From positions 1-30,676 of the forward strand of contig CAZLQZ010000013.1 of NCBI GenBank assembly GCA_964561995.1: a stretch of DNA of 30,676 bases, given 5' to 3'. The notes beneath the pieces are model-generated. The model made no database searches. It had not been told where the DNA came from and saw nothing but the letters and a program-made list of their open reading frames with translations. This document shows positions 1-5,956 of this stretch, piece after piece. Every line of letters starts with the position of its first letter. The first letter of the stretch is position 1. The position numbers and the translations under genes were made by a program. This DNA is from JABIAG01 sp964561995. GTDB lineage: Archaea > Nanobdellota > Nanobdellia > Woesearchaeales > JABIAG01.

Positions 1-48
1 TCACCCCTTCAATAAAAATCTGATTAATTAGTTTAAATACTTTTCGAA

Positions 49-1314
49 TTATAGGCCTAATGTTTCTAATACTTTTTCATAATTAAATGTTTCAATATCG
101 TCATAATTTTGTCCCGTTCCTAAAAACAAAATTGGTTTTTTGGTTACATAACTTATCGATATTGCTGCTCCGCCTTTTTCATCAATGTCTGCTTTTGAAA
201 GAATAACTCCATCAATTCCTACAGTTTCGTCAAATTTTTCAGCTTGTTCTACACAATCATTTCCAGTTATGCTTTCGCCAACAAATATTTTTAAATTTGG
301 TTGTGCAATTCTAATTATTTTTTTCATTTCATCTAATAAGTTAATATTTGAATGCATTCTTCCTGCAGTATCTATTAAAACCACGTCAATCTTTTTTGCT
401 TTTGCATGTTTGATTGCATCATATGCCACTGCCGCTGGATCAGAACCATAATCATGTTTAATTAATTTAACGTTTAGTTTATCTGCATGTTCTTGTAATT
501 GATCTATTGCTGCTGCTCTAAATGTATCTGCTGCTGCAAGAACAATAGTTTTGTTTTTTTTAAGTAACATATTAGCAAATTTTGCAATAGTTGTTGTTTT
601 TCCTGAACCATTAATTCCTAAAAAACAAATAACAAATGGTTTTTCATTCATTAAACTGTCCAAGTCTATTTTTTCAACATCTAAAACTTCTTTTATACTT
701 TGTTTTAAAGAATCTTGAATTGTGTCAACTATTTTTCCTCTTTTTAATTGTTTTTCAACTAATTTTTCTTTCAGATCTGATTTAATTTTATCAATAACTT
801 TCATTGAAACATTATTTTCTAATAACATAATTTCTAATTCCCAAAATAATTCTTCAAATTTTTCTTCACTGATTTTTTTAGATGTTAGTTTTTCAAAGAA
901 AGATGGTTTTTTAACTTTTTCTTCTTTTATTATGGGTTCTTCTTTGGGAATTATTTTTTTAATTTCTGTTTTAATTTCTTTATTTTCAACAATTTTTTCT
1001 TTAAATTCTTCTTGAGGTTTTGTATCTTCTATAGTTTTTTCATCTTTTTGTTTAATTTCAGGTTCTTCTTGTATTGTTGGAATTTCTTGTTTGATTTTTT
1101 CTTCTTTTAATAAATCTTCAACAATTACTCTTGGAACATCAATTGGTTTTTCTAATGTTTCTTTAACATCTTCAAGAATTTCTTTGCTATTTTCTAGGGC
1201 ATCGCTTTCTTCAATTTCCTTTTCGATTTCTTCAAAATCTTCTACTTCGGATTTAACACTTTTTGAGAATTTATCTACTGTATTTTTTAGTTTTTCTTTA
1301 AAAAATTTAAACAT
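49..1314 (-). CDS. ftsY: Signal recognition particle receptor FtsY
   Basis: GTPase that docks the SRP-ribosome complex at the membrane during co-translational targeting. The 421-residue protein begins with a long Glu/Lys-rich charged region (about residues 1-140, the A domain, which in this family contacts the membrane), followed by the N domain and the SRP GTPase G domain. The P loop GINGSGKTTT lies near 232-241, DTFRAAA shortly after, DTAGR near 313, SKAD in place of the usual TKAD near 372, followed by DEKGGAA; the end carries GTGQNYDD. All GTPase motifs look intact. The start overlaps the end of prefoldin alpha by 8 bases, so it is the last visible gene of a minus-strand operon. Linkage of ftsY with pfdA is a known archaeal arrangement. 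Identification is secure; the charged A domain is simply long. Confidence 0.97.
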   Translation of the reverse strand: MFKFFKEKLKNTVDKFSKSVKSEVEDFEEIEKEIEESDALENSKEILEDVKETLEKPIDVPRVIVEDLLKEEKIKQEIPTIQEEPEIKQKDEKTIEDTKPQEEFKEKIVENKEIKTEIKKIIPKEEPIIKEEKVKKPSFFEKLTSKKISEEKFEELFWELEIMLLENNVSMKVIDKIKSDLKEKLVEKQLKRGKIVDTIQDSLKQSIKEVLDVEKIDLDSLMNEKPFVICFLGINGSGKTTTIAKFANMLLKKNKTIVLAAADTFRAAAIDQLQEHADKLNVKLIKHDYGSDPAAVAYDAIKHAKAKKIDVVLIDTAGRMHSNINLLDEMKKIIRIAQPNLKIFVGESITGNDCVEQAEKFDETVGIDGVILSKADIDEKGGAAISISYVTKKPILFLGTGQNYDDIETFNYEKVLETLGL

Positions 1315-1714
1315 TTTTCATTAACTCTTCTAATTCTTTTTCTAATCTTGAAACATTTTGTGCATATTCTTGAATTTGATTAGTGAATTGTTCATTAATA
1401 TTTTCGATTTCTTCAAATTGATCTTCAACTAATTTTATTGCATCATCAACATTTTTTTTAACTATTACTCCCGATCCAACATTAACTAATAATTCTTTAA
1501 CCTCTTTAATTTTAGAAGTTACAAAGATTCCTTGTGAAACTGGGGTTAATAATTCTTTTTCTTCTTTTAGATTTTTTAATTCTTTTATTGAAGAAATGGT
1601 ACTTGATAATTCAGCCCTTTGTTGTTGTAATGTTTCTACTTGTTGCTGAAGCTGTTGAATTTGTTGTTGCGCTGTTTGCACTTCCATATATTTTTTTTGA
1701 ACTTCTTCATTCAT
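1307..1714 (-). CDS. pfdA: Prefoldin subunit alpha
   Basis: Subunit of the hexameric jellyfish-shaped chaperone that hands unfolded proteins to the thermosome. The 135-residue protein has the family layout: an N-terminal coiled-coil helix rich in Gln (about 1-45), a central beta-hairpin segment containing LLTPVSQGIFVTSKI and LLVNVGSGVIVKK (about 55-90), and a second coiled-coil helix to the end. The LxPxxxGxFV...V.vGsGvvVEk pattern is diagnostic for the alpha class. It lies between a small acidic-protein gene (15-base gap) and ftsY (8-base overlap), so translational coupling with ftsY is likely. Length matches the family. Confidence 0.95.
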   Translation of the reverse strand: MNEEVQKKYMEVQTAQQQIQQLQQQVETLQQQRAELSSTISSIKELKNLKEEKELLTPVSQGIFVTSKIKEVKELLVNVGSGVIVKKNVDDAIKLVEDQFEEIENINEQFTNQIQEYAQNVSRLEKELEELMKNV

Positions 1715-1729
1715 TTTTTAAACTCCCAA

Positions 1730-1909
1730 TTATTTAAGTTTTGCAATTAATTCTTCTAAAAAGTCTTCATTTAATTCTTCACTTTTTATAAATTTTGGAC
1801 TCATATTGTCAGTAATTGTACTTTTTTCTTTTTTGAATAATTCTAATTCTTTTTTAACTAAAAACTTTAGTAATTCTTTTTCTTCTTTACTTAAATTTGT
1901 TTCTCCCAT
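1730..1909 (-). CDS. Small acidic helical protein, unknown
   Basis: A 59-residue protein beginning MGETNLSKEEKE, mostly charged and predicted helical: one helix around LLKFLVKKELELFKKE and a second at the C-terminal end NEDFLEELIAKLK. No Cys, no catalytic signature. An ATG four codons further upstream is open, but the Shine-Dalgarno-like GGAGGT would then be inside the gene; this sequence lies 4 bases before the chosen ATG and fixes the start. It sits in the scpA-pfdA-ftsY run, 15 bases before pfdA. I do not recognise a family. Many archaea carry ribosomal protein LX (eL20) at this place, but the sequence does not resemble LX. Confidence 0.7.
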   Translation of the reverse strand: MGETNLSKEEKELLKFLVKKELELFKKEKSTITDNMSPKFIKSEELNEDFLEELIAKLK

Positions 1910-1940
1910 TTTTACCTCCAACTGGTTTGATTTTAAAAAA

Positions 1941-2690
1941 CTACCTCTTTTTATCCATCATTTTAATGAATATTGGTGAGAAGTGTTGATGTTGTTCTAA
2001 ATTAACTTTTCTTTGATTTTCTAAATGTAATAGCGGTACAAAAGTCATGATTTTGTCTTCTTTGCTTTGTGAAGGAATTAAGTCATAAAAAGAAAGTGTT
2101 TTATTTTTGTTATTTACTAAATGTGTTTTTACATTTGTATAAACTTCTCTTATGATTTCGGTAATATCTCTTGTTTTTACTGGAGCTTTAATATCTACAT
2201 CTGGTAATTCTTTTAACACTCTTCTTTTTTTAACATTTAGGGCTTTTTCTAAAGCATCTACTAAATCAAAAATTGTGACTTTTCTTTCTCTTGGTTGTGG
2301 AGTTCTTGGAATTAGTGATGGTTTGTTGTCTTTTAGACCATCTAGTCTCATTAATTGGTCATCTAAATCTCCTGAATCAAAAAAATCTCCCAATGTTTCA
2401 TCGTCTTCAACAGGTTTAAACATATTATCAAAATTTATCATGTCCGTACTCATTAATCTGTTAGATTTGATTTTAAGTAGCATTGCTGCTGCAAGAAGAA
2501 CTTTTCCAGAGATTCTAAAATCTAATTCTTTTAATTTTTTTAACATTACAAGATATTTCGAAGATAAAAGAGAAACATCTACATCCCATGGGTCGATTTC
2601 TTCACTTTTTACAAGGTCGTAAATAATAGACTGCCAAGTAACTTCATCTTCATTAAATAATATATTGAAGATTTTTTCATTACTTTTCAT
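1941..2690 (-). CDS. scpA: Segregation and condensation protein A (kleisin ScpA)
   Basis: Kleisin that bridges SMC heads in the SMC-ScpAB condensin complex. The 249-residue protein has the ScpA N-terminal signature: DLVKSEEIDPWDVDVSLLS (about 26-44), then a helical segment with DFRISGKVLLAAAMLLKIKSNRL (about 56-79), an acidic linker (85-115), and a C-terminal winged-helix region. These match the family's SMC-neck-binding N-terminal helices and cap-binding C terminus. The start has a TATA-like element at 2712-2721, about 26 bases upstream, consistent with leaderless transcription; an ATG at 2695 is out of frame. scpB lies about 5 kb away on the other strand, so the pair is not in one operon. 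Confidence 0.9.
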   Translation of the reverse strand: MKSNEKIFNILFNEDEVTWQSIIYDLVKSEEIDPWDVDVSLLSSKYLVMLKKLKELDFRISGKVLLAAAMLLKIKSNRLMSTDMINFDNMFKPVEDDETLGDFFDSGDLDDQLMRLDGLKDNKPSLIPRTPQPRERKVTIFDLVDALEKALNVKKRRVLKELPDVDIKAPVKTRDITEIIREVYTNVKTHLVNNKNKTLSFYDLIPSQSKEDKIMTFVPLLHLENQRKVNLEQHQHFSPIFIKMMDKKR

Positions 2691-2711
2691 GTCATGTTTT
2701 TAACTTAACTT

Positions 2712-2721
2712 GTTTATAAAC
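2712..2721 (-). promoter_or_regulatory. TATA-like box of scpA
   Basis: The palindrome GTTTATAAAC is centred about 26 bases before the scpA ATG, the expected distance for a leaderless archaeal transcript. It overlaps the region just after the upstream 43-residue gene, so scpA can be transcribed independently of it. Confidence 0.6.
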
Positions 2722-2730
2722 TTATTGGAA

Positions 2731-2862
2731 CTACATTTCCCAGTTTTTTTTCATGCTATCTTCTATTTTTCTAAAGTATTCTTCTGATGCACTACAAGTC
2801 GCAAATTTTCCTTTTCGATCTCTACATCTTGATACCTTAAAATCTAAGTATGCTGATTTCAT
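2731..2862 (-). CDS. 43-residue basic small protein, unknown
   Basis: A short open frame starting MKSAYLDFKVSRCRD and ending KKNWEM, with two Cys (residues 13 and 23), net positive. A strong Shine-Dalgarno-like GGAGGTGA lies 5-12 bases before the ATG. A TATA-like CTTTAAACC (2918-2926) would place the transcript start about 30 bases before the ATG, so this would be a leadered mRNA, unlike most neighbours. It is divergent from the tRNA cluster and upstream of scpA. I recognise no family; the Cys pair is too sparse for a zinc ribbon. It is called from start signal plus open frame, so it could be a non-coding leader, but the ribosome-binding site is convincing. Confidence 0.6.
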   Translation of the reverse strand: MKSAYLDFKVSRCRDRKGKFATCSASEEYFRKIEDSMKKNWEM

Positions 2863-2969
2863 TTTCTTCACCTCCAAAAAGAATTATACTTTTGAACTAT
2901 ATCTAATATGGCTTTAAGGTTTAAAGAATTGTTTTAAATGAATAAAATAAATGAAGTAAAATAACAATC

Positions 2970-2978
2970 TTTAAATAA
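2970..2978 (+). promoter_or_regulatory. TATA-like box of the tRNA-Ile/tRNA-Gly unit
   Basis: TTTAAATAA ends 25 bases before the mature tRNA-Ile 5' end. The next tRNA (Gly) begins only 5 bases after the Ile tRNA, so one transcript probably carries both. Confidence 0.6.
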
Positions 2979-3040
2979 AAAATCTTGATTCAATCTAATA
3001 TTGGGCCCATAGCTTAGTTTGGTGGAGCGCCAGTCTTATA

Positions 3041-3070
3041 TGGCTACGTTTTATCAATTAGCTCTAAGAG
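3041..3070 (+). other. Anticodon-loop intron (37/38) of tRNA-Ile
   Basis: 30 bases. Loop bases CTTA (32-35) pair with intron TAAG; the 3-base bulges TA^T and AG^A place the cuts after A37 and before A38. An inner helix GGCTA/TAGCT, with one unpaired C, continues the structure. Boundaries follow from this pairing, not from transcript data. Confidence 0.8.
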
Positions 3071-3092
3071 AGCTGGAAGTCCGGAGTTCAAA

Positions 3093-3125
3093 CCACAAGT
3101 TTTATAATTGAAACTTGAGTGAAAG
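3093..3125 (+). other. T-loop intron (59/60) of tRNA-Ile
   Basis: 33 bases. T-loop bases TTCA (54-57) pair with intron TGAA; bulges AA^C and AG^T give cuts after position 59 and before 60. The inner helix is CAAGTTT/AAACTTG. Removal restores the consensus loop TTCAAAT closed by CGGAG/CTCCG. Confidence 0.83.
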
Positions 3126-3144
3126 TCTCCGTGGGCCCATTTTT

Positions 3145-3216
3145 GCGGTAGTAGTATAGTGGTTAGTATTCGACGTTGCCAACGTTGTGACCAGGGTTCA
3201 AATCCCTGCTACCGCA
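3145..3216 (+). tRNA. tRNA-Gly(GCC)
   Basis: Intronless. Acceptor GCGGTAG/CTACCGC with discriminator A; anticodon arm CGACG-TTGCCAA-CGTTG gives anticodon GCC; T arm CAGGG-TTCAAAT-CCCTG. No encoded CCA. It starts 5 bases after tRNA-Ile and is likely processed from the same transcript. Confidence 0.95.
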
Positions 3217-3250
3217 TTTTTTCTTCTTAAAAATCCACTCAAACAATAAC

Positions 3251-3260
3251 CTTTAAATAT
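3251..3260 (+). promoter_or_regulatory. TATA-like box of the tRNA-Val/tRNA-Glu unit
   Basis: CTTTAAATAT ends 24 bases before the tRNA-Val 5' end, in the 68-base spacer after tRNA-Gly. No clear second box lies before tRNA-Glu, so Val and Glu may be co-transcribed. Confidence 0.6.
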
Positions 3261-3321
3261 GGATTATAAATTCTTAAAAGTAACGGGCCTATGGTCTAGT
3301 GGCTATGACACCGCCCTTACA

Positions 3322-3342
3322 GTCAAAATATTTTGATCAGAA
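3322..3342 (+). other. Anticodon-loop intron (37/38) of tRNA-Val
   Basis: 21 bases, mostly one hairpin (TCAAAATATTTTGA). The central helix CTTA/TCAG has one mismatch, with bulges CA^G and AA^A, so the bulge-helix-bulge is relaxed compared with the Ile introns. Confidence 0.7.
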
Positions 3343-3364
3343 AGGCGTTGATCCCCGGTTCGAG

Positions 3365-3397
3365 ATTGTTCGAAATGTTTCATTTTGAATACGAAAT
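3365..3397 (+). other. T-loop intron (59/60) of tRNA-Val
   Basis: 33 bases. TTCG (54-57) pairs with intron CGAA; 3' bulge AT^T is canonical, the 5' bulge AG^AT seems to have 4 bases. The inner helix TGTTCGAAATG/CATTTTGAATA has 11 pairs including two G-U. Removal restores the loop TTCGAGT. Confidence 0.8.
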
Positions 3398-3442
3398 TCC
3401 GGGTAGGCCCATTTCATTAACAACAATCAGGTTTTAATTATT

Positions 3443-3520
3443 GCCCCCGTGGTGTAGCCCGGTCAATCATTCCGGATTTTCGATCCGAAGACTCGAGTTC
3501 AAATCTCGGCGGGGGCGCCA
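3443..3520 (+). tRNA. tRNA-Glu(UUC)
   Basis: Acceptor GCCCCCG/CGGGGGC, discriminator G, and an encoded CCA, the only one among the five tRNAs here. The D arm GTGTAGCCCGGTCAATCAT is the form typical of archaeal tRNA-Glu. Anticodon loop TTTTCGA gives UUC; the stem CCGGA/TCCGA has a C-A mismatch at the outer pair. T arm TCGAG-TTCAAAT-CTCGG. No intron. It lies 31 bases after tRNA-Val. Confidence 0.9.
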
Positions 3521-3584
3521 TTTTTATTAATTATTTTTTAGAATTTTTATGATTATTTTATTTGTTTATTGTATTATTTTAACA

Positions 3585-3964
3585 TTAAGAAAAATATCTT
3601 GGTAGGTTATTGACTATTTTTGTAGTTGCATAACCAACACCAAAGGCTTTTGCAGGCAAAATAATTCTAATAGTGGCATTAACTGTAAGCTCTTCTAATG
3701 ACCTTTAAGTTGCTTTGATTGGTTCTCTTCTAAATCTATTATGATCCAAATTTTCCATTATTTGATTAAATGGACTTGTTAAAATTGGTATTCCACTAGG
3801 TGCGATAGGTATTAAAGTAATGTATATTTAACGTATGTTGGCATTTTATTTCCCATAACACATCCTGTATTCATAAGAAGTGCTAAAACAGTACTTGCAA
3901 AATAAAGTGTGCTTGCAAATTCTCTATTATCTTCAAAAGTTCCATTAATATTTGCTTTATTCAT
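3585..3964 (-). pseudogene. Decayed protein gene, unknown family
   Basis: On the minus strand an ATG at 3964 opens a frame beginning MNKANINGTFEDNREF that runs about 50 codons. The protein-like sequence then continues in another frame (from near 3820: ITLIPIAPSGIPILTSPF...), meets an in-frame TAA at 3705-3707, and goes on after it (SLEELTVNATIRIILPAKA) to a stop at 3585. Joined, the pieces give about 125 residues with normal composition. One frameshift plus one nonsense codon indicates a broken gene; sequencing error could explain one of them but hardly both. I do not recognise the family. It lies between tRNA-Glu and the eL41 gene, an otherwise non-coding 550-base stretch. Confidence 0.55.
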
Positions 3965-4040
3965 AATTGTAAATTATGTTTAATGATTTCTAAAAATTAT
4001 TGTTTAATTTATTATGTTTGTTCTCAATTCATCAGAAACA

Positions 4041-4049
4041 TTTTTAAAT
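4041..4049 (+). promoter_or_regulatory. TATA-like box of eL41
   Basis: TTTTTAAAT lies 24-32 bases before the ATG at 4073, the leaderless spacing used by many genes in this window. It supports transcription of a very short gene that would otherwise be easy to overlook. Confidence 0.6.
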
Positions 4050-4072
4050 GGACGTCGAATTCTGTACCATAG

Positions 4073-4174
4073 ATGAAAAGAAGTTCCCGAAGATGGAAAA
4101 AGAAAGGTCAAATGCGTTGGAAGTGGCAACGTAAAAGAATGAAGAAAGAACGTAAGAAAAGACAGATGAGATAA
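4073..4174 (+). CDS. rpl41e: Large-subunit ribosomal protein eL41
   Basis: A 33-residue, extremely basic single-helix protein. The C-terminal part MRWKWQRKRMKKERKKRQMR matches the eL41 pattern (KWrKKRmRRlkRKRRkmRqR), a peptide that in archaea and eukaryotes lies at the inter-subunit bridge. The first ATG at 4073 has a well placed TATA box; a second in-frame ATG at 4112 would give 20 residues, closer to the conserved core. I chose 4073 because of the promoter distance, but the internal start is possible. It stands alone between a pseudogene and a convergent regulator gene. Confidence 0.75.
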   Translation: MKRSSRRWKKKGQMRWKWQRKRMKKERKKRQMR

Positions 4175-4204
4175 TTCTTTATTTTATACTTTATTATTTT
4201 TTAA

Positions 4205-4906
4205 TCATTTTAATTCAAATGTAGTTAATTTTCCATTATCTTCTTCCATAATTGCTTCATTAATTTCAATTTGAGAATGTAATTTATTTTTTATTAACCA
4301 TAAATCTGAATGTATTACTTTTTCTAATTTATCTAAAGAAAACCATTTTAATTTTCCATGTTCTGATTCTTTTAATTCTGAATTAATTGCTTTAACTTTT
4401 GTAAAAAACAAAATAAAACTATGTTTAATAATTTCTTCTCCTTTAACTTTTTCATGTAAGATTGCATTGTTAGATTCAAAGTTACATTTTAATCCTGTTT
4501 TTTCTAATACTAATCTTTTACTTGTTTCTTTTAATCCTTCTTCCATTAACATTTTTCCGCCGATTAGAGACCAATAATTTTTGTAAGGTCTCTTTTTCCT
4601 TTTTATTAATAATATTTGATTACCTTTAACTATTGCCACTAAAACAACGGGTAATGGACTCATTTCTTCTCCAATTATGTGTGGAATTATTGGAAGAAAC
4701 TTTTCTGCTTCTTTTGTTAAATAATAATGCATTCCTTTTTTTTCTAAAAGTCTTTCTTTTTGCATTTTTTCAATATGATAACAAACCATGTTAGAACGTA
4801 TTTTTAGTGCTTTTTCTATCTCATTAAATTTCAATTTTTCATGTTCTAAAAATAACTTGAAAATTTCTTCTCTTTCTTTTTTAACTAAACTTCCCGAATA
4901 CTTCAT
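4205..4906 (-). CDS. Winged-helix regulator fused to a degenerate Nudix domain
   Basis: The 233-residue protein has an N-terminal winged helix-turn-helix (about 10-68: EEIFKLFL...KFNEIEKALKIRSNMVCYHIEKMQKERLLEKKG, ArsR/MarR-like) and a Nudix fold (about 85-215). The Nudix box is present in outline (GGKMLMEEG at 116-124, then KRLVLEKTGL) but two of the catalytic/metal-binding Glu of REUxEE are replaced: Leu132 for the first Glu and Lys136 for the last. This suggests ligand sensing rather than hydrolysis. The domain order is the reverse of NrtR, which has Nudix first and wHTH last. It is divergent from an apparently intact Nudix hydrolase with a shared promoter, so control of that gene and of itself is a plausible role. 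The effector is unknown. Confidence 0.8.
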   Translation of the reverse strand: MKYSGSLVKKEREEIFKLFLEHEKLKFNEIEKALKIRSNMVCYHIEKMQKERLLEKKGMHYYLTKEAEKFLPIIPHIIGEEMSPLPVVLVAIVKGNQILLIKRKKRPYKNYWSLIGGKMLMEEGLKETSKRLVLEKTGLKCNFESNNAILHEKVKGEEIIKHSFILFFTKVKAINSELKESEHGKLKWFSLDKLEKVIHSDLWLIKNKLHSQIEINEAIMEEDNGKLTTFELK

Positions 4907-4930
4907 TTACTCGAATTAAGTTGAGGGATT

Positions 4931-4940
4931 ATTTAAAAAT
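4931..4940. promoter_or_regulatory. Shared TATA-like element between divergent Nudix genes
   Basis: The 57-base spacer between the two start codons contains one quasi-palindromic element, ATTTAAAAAT. Its centre (about 4935) lies 29 bases from each ATG, so it can serve as TATA box in both directions. Reading both genes from one element means they may compete for, or be co-repressed at, the same site. Confidence 0.55.
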
Positions 4941-4963
4941 ATTGGATATGCTTTTAATTTTAA

Positions 4964-5425
4964 ATGAAAGAACTAAAACAAAAAGCTCATTATATTGCTG
5001 TAACTGGCATAGTAAGGAAAGGTGGTAAATATTTGATTTGTAAAAGAAGTCCAAATGAAAAGGCTTTTCCAAATAAATGGTGTGTTCCGGGAGGGAAGTT
5101 AGAAGTTAATGATTTTTTACAAACTCCTAAGGATACTACTTCTCATTGGTTTGATGTTTTTGAAAGAACTTTAAGAAAAGAAGTTAAAGAAGAAACTAAT
5201 CTTGAAGTAAAAAACATCGGTTATGTTTCAAATTTAGCTTTTATTCGAGGTAATGGTTTTTCTACTGTTATAGTAAGTATGTTTGCCGATCATGCTAATG
5301 GCGAGGTTAAATTGGCCAAAGAAGAATTAACAGAACATGCTTGGGTAACTTTACAAGAAGCTAAGAATTATGATTTAATTGAGAATATTTATGAGCAGAT
5401 AGAAAAGGTAGATTTACTTAATTAA
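4964..5425 (+). CDS. Nudix hydrolase
   Basis: A 153-residue single-domain Nudix protein, hydrolysing a nucleoside-diphosphate-linked substrate (exact substrate not readable). The sequence shows GGKLE (43-47), then an insertion of about 20 residues, then the second half of the Nudix box as RKEVKEETNL (71-80), with the metal-binding Glu residues 73, 76 and 77 kept. The insertion between the two halves is seen in related archaeal Nudix proteins with a PKDT segment. The N-terminal strand reads AVTGIVRKGGKYLICKRS, the usual Nudix beta-strands. A TATA-like element centred 29 bases upstream fits a leaderless start. The divergent neighbour is a wHTH-Nudix protein that may sense the same class of ligand. 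Confidence 0.85.
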   Translation: MKELKQKAHYIAVTGIVRKGGKYLICKRSPNEKAFPNKWCVPGGKLEVNDFLQTPKDTTSHWFDVFERTLRKEVKEETNLEVKNIGYVSNLAFIRGNGFSTVIVSMFADHANGEVKLAKEELTEHAWVTLQEAKNYDLIENIYEQIEKVDLLN

Positions 5426-5465
5426 TGTTGATGTAGTACAAATTTGTTTAATAGAAAATAAAATG

Positions 5466-5580
5466 TGCGGGGAACAGGATTTGAACCCGCGTAGGCACTA
5501 AGCCAACAGATGACTTATTATGAGCATCACAGTACTCCGTATTTTGAGTCTGCCCCGTTTGACCGCTCCGGCATCCCCGC
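5466..5580 (-). tRNA. tRNA-Leu(CAA) with anticodon intron
   Basis: Class II tRNA. Acceptor GCGGGGA/TCCCCGC, discriminator A; anticodon stem GCAGA/TCTGT, spliced loop CTCAAAA giving anticodon CAA; a long variable arm with GGC-TTAGT-GCC; T arm GCGGG-TTCAAAT-CCTGT (two G-U pairs). The intron (5512-5542) is at 37/38; mature length is 84. There is no T-loop intron, unlike the Ile and Val genes. A TATA-like TTTTTTATATG around 5602-5613 lies upstream. No encoded CCA. Confidence 0.9.
5512..5542 (-). other. Anticodon-loop intron (37/38) of tRNA-Leu
   Basis: 31 bases. The central helix CTCA/TAAG has one C-A mismatch; bulges AA^A and TC^A. An internal hairpin GAGTA/TGCTC-type stem follows. The relaxed helix makes the exact boundary slightly less certain than for the Ile introns. 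Confidence 0.7.
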
Positions 5581-5623
5581 ATAAAATTGAAGAAATCTAA
5601 TTCATATAAAAAACTTATTATTA

Positions 5624-5953
5624 TTACTTAAGTGAACTTAATTCTTTTTCAACAGCTGACAATTCTTTTTCCAATGCCTCTATTTCTTTTGGTGTTGTTT
5701 TCACTTTTGTTTTTTTCTCTATTTTTGTTTTTGAAACTGAAGGTAAGCTTTTTTTTAAATCTTTAATTGAGATTCTTAAGTTATCAACTTCTTCAGAAAT
5801 AATACTTTGAAGTTTTGTTCTTTTTTCTTTTAAGTCTTTAATTTCTTCATAAAGTTGTAAATTGTGTAATACTTCTTTTGAAGTCTCTAGAAGTGTTCTT
5901 CTTGCAATTATTGGTTCTTTAAAACCCACATAATATGATTCTTCTTTATTCAT
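5624..5953 (-). CDS. Coiled-coil protein, unknown (third of trio)
   Basis: A 109-residue protein beginning MNKEESYYVGFKEP. Two heptad-rich helical segments (about 24-70, and 88-109 ending KELSSLK) are separated by a basic linker rich in Lys/Thr (about 72-87). There is a possible boundary at KKSLPSV. It lacks signal peptide, membrane segment or Cys. It is the last gene of a minus-strand trio, 3 bases after the 74-residue gene. Unlike the other two it has no C-terminal LFxE motif. I do not recognise a family; the composition suggests a structural or adaptor protein. Confidence 0.7.
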   Translation of the reverse strand: MNKEESYYVGFKEPIIARRTLLETSKEVLHNLQLYEEIKDLKEKRTKLQSIISEEVDNLRISIKDLKKSLPSVSKTKIEKKTKVKTTPKEIEALEKELSAVEKELSSLK

Positions 5954-5956
5954 TTT

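Larger units (their letters stand above)
3003..3139 (+). tRNA. tRNA-Ile(UAU) with two introns
   Basis: Acceptor GGGCCCA pairs with TGGGCCC, discriminator A (3139), no encoded CCA. The D arm has GCTT/GAGC; the anticodon stem is CCAGT/GCTGG and the loop after splicing is CTTATAA, giving anticodon UAU, which reads the AUA codon. The T arm is CGGAG-TTCAAAT-CTCCG after splicing. Intron 1 (3041-3070) sits at 37/38 and intron 2 (3093-3125) at 59/60. Mature length without CCA is 74. Both introns fit a bulge-helix-bulge with a perfect 4-bp central helix (CTTA/TAAG and TTCA/TGAA). The GGGCCC acceptor and A73 are typical of archaeal tRNA-Ile. Most archaea read AUA with an agmatidine-modified CAU tRNA instead, so the UAU gene is unusual. 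Confidence 0.88.
3285..3411 (+). tRNA. tRNA-Val(UAC) with two introns
   Basis: Acceptor GGGCCTA/TAGGCCC, discriminator A (3411), no CCA. The anticodon stem CCGCC pairs with GGCGT (the outermost 27-43 pair is a C-U mismatch) and the spliced loop CTTACAA gives anticodon UAC. The spliced T arm is CCCGG-TTCGAGT-CCGGG. Introns: 3322-3342 at 37/38 and 3365-3397 at 59/60. Mature length is 73. The two-intron layout copies that of tRNA-Ile 150 bases upstream, including T-loop position and a T-loop intron of the same 33-base length, although the intron sequences differ. The call as Val rests on the anticodon. Confidence 0.88.

Noticed and set aside
2152..2622. 156-codon plus-strand frame opposite scpA
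   Set aside because: Antisense to a well-recognised kleisin gene; Ser/Leu/Phe-rich composition typical of a shadow frame.
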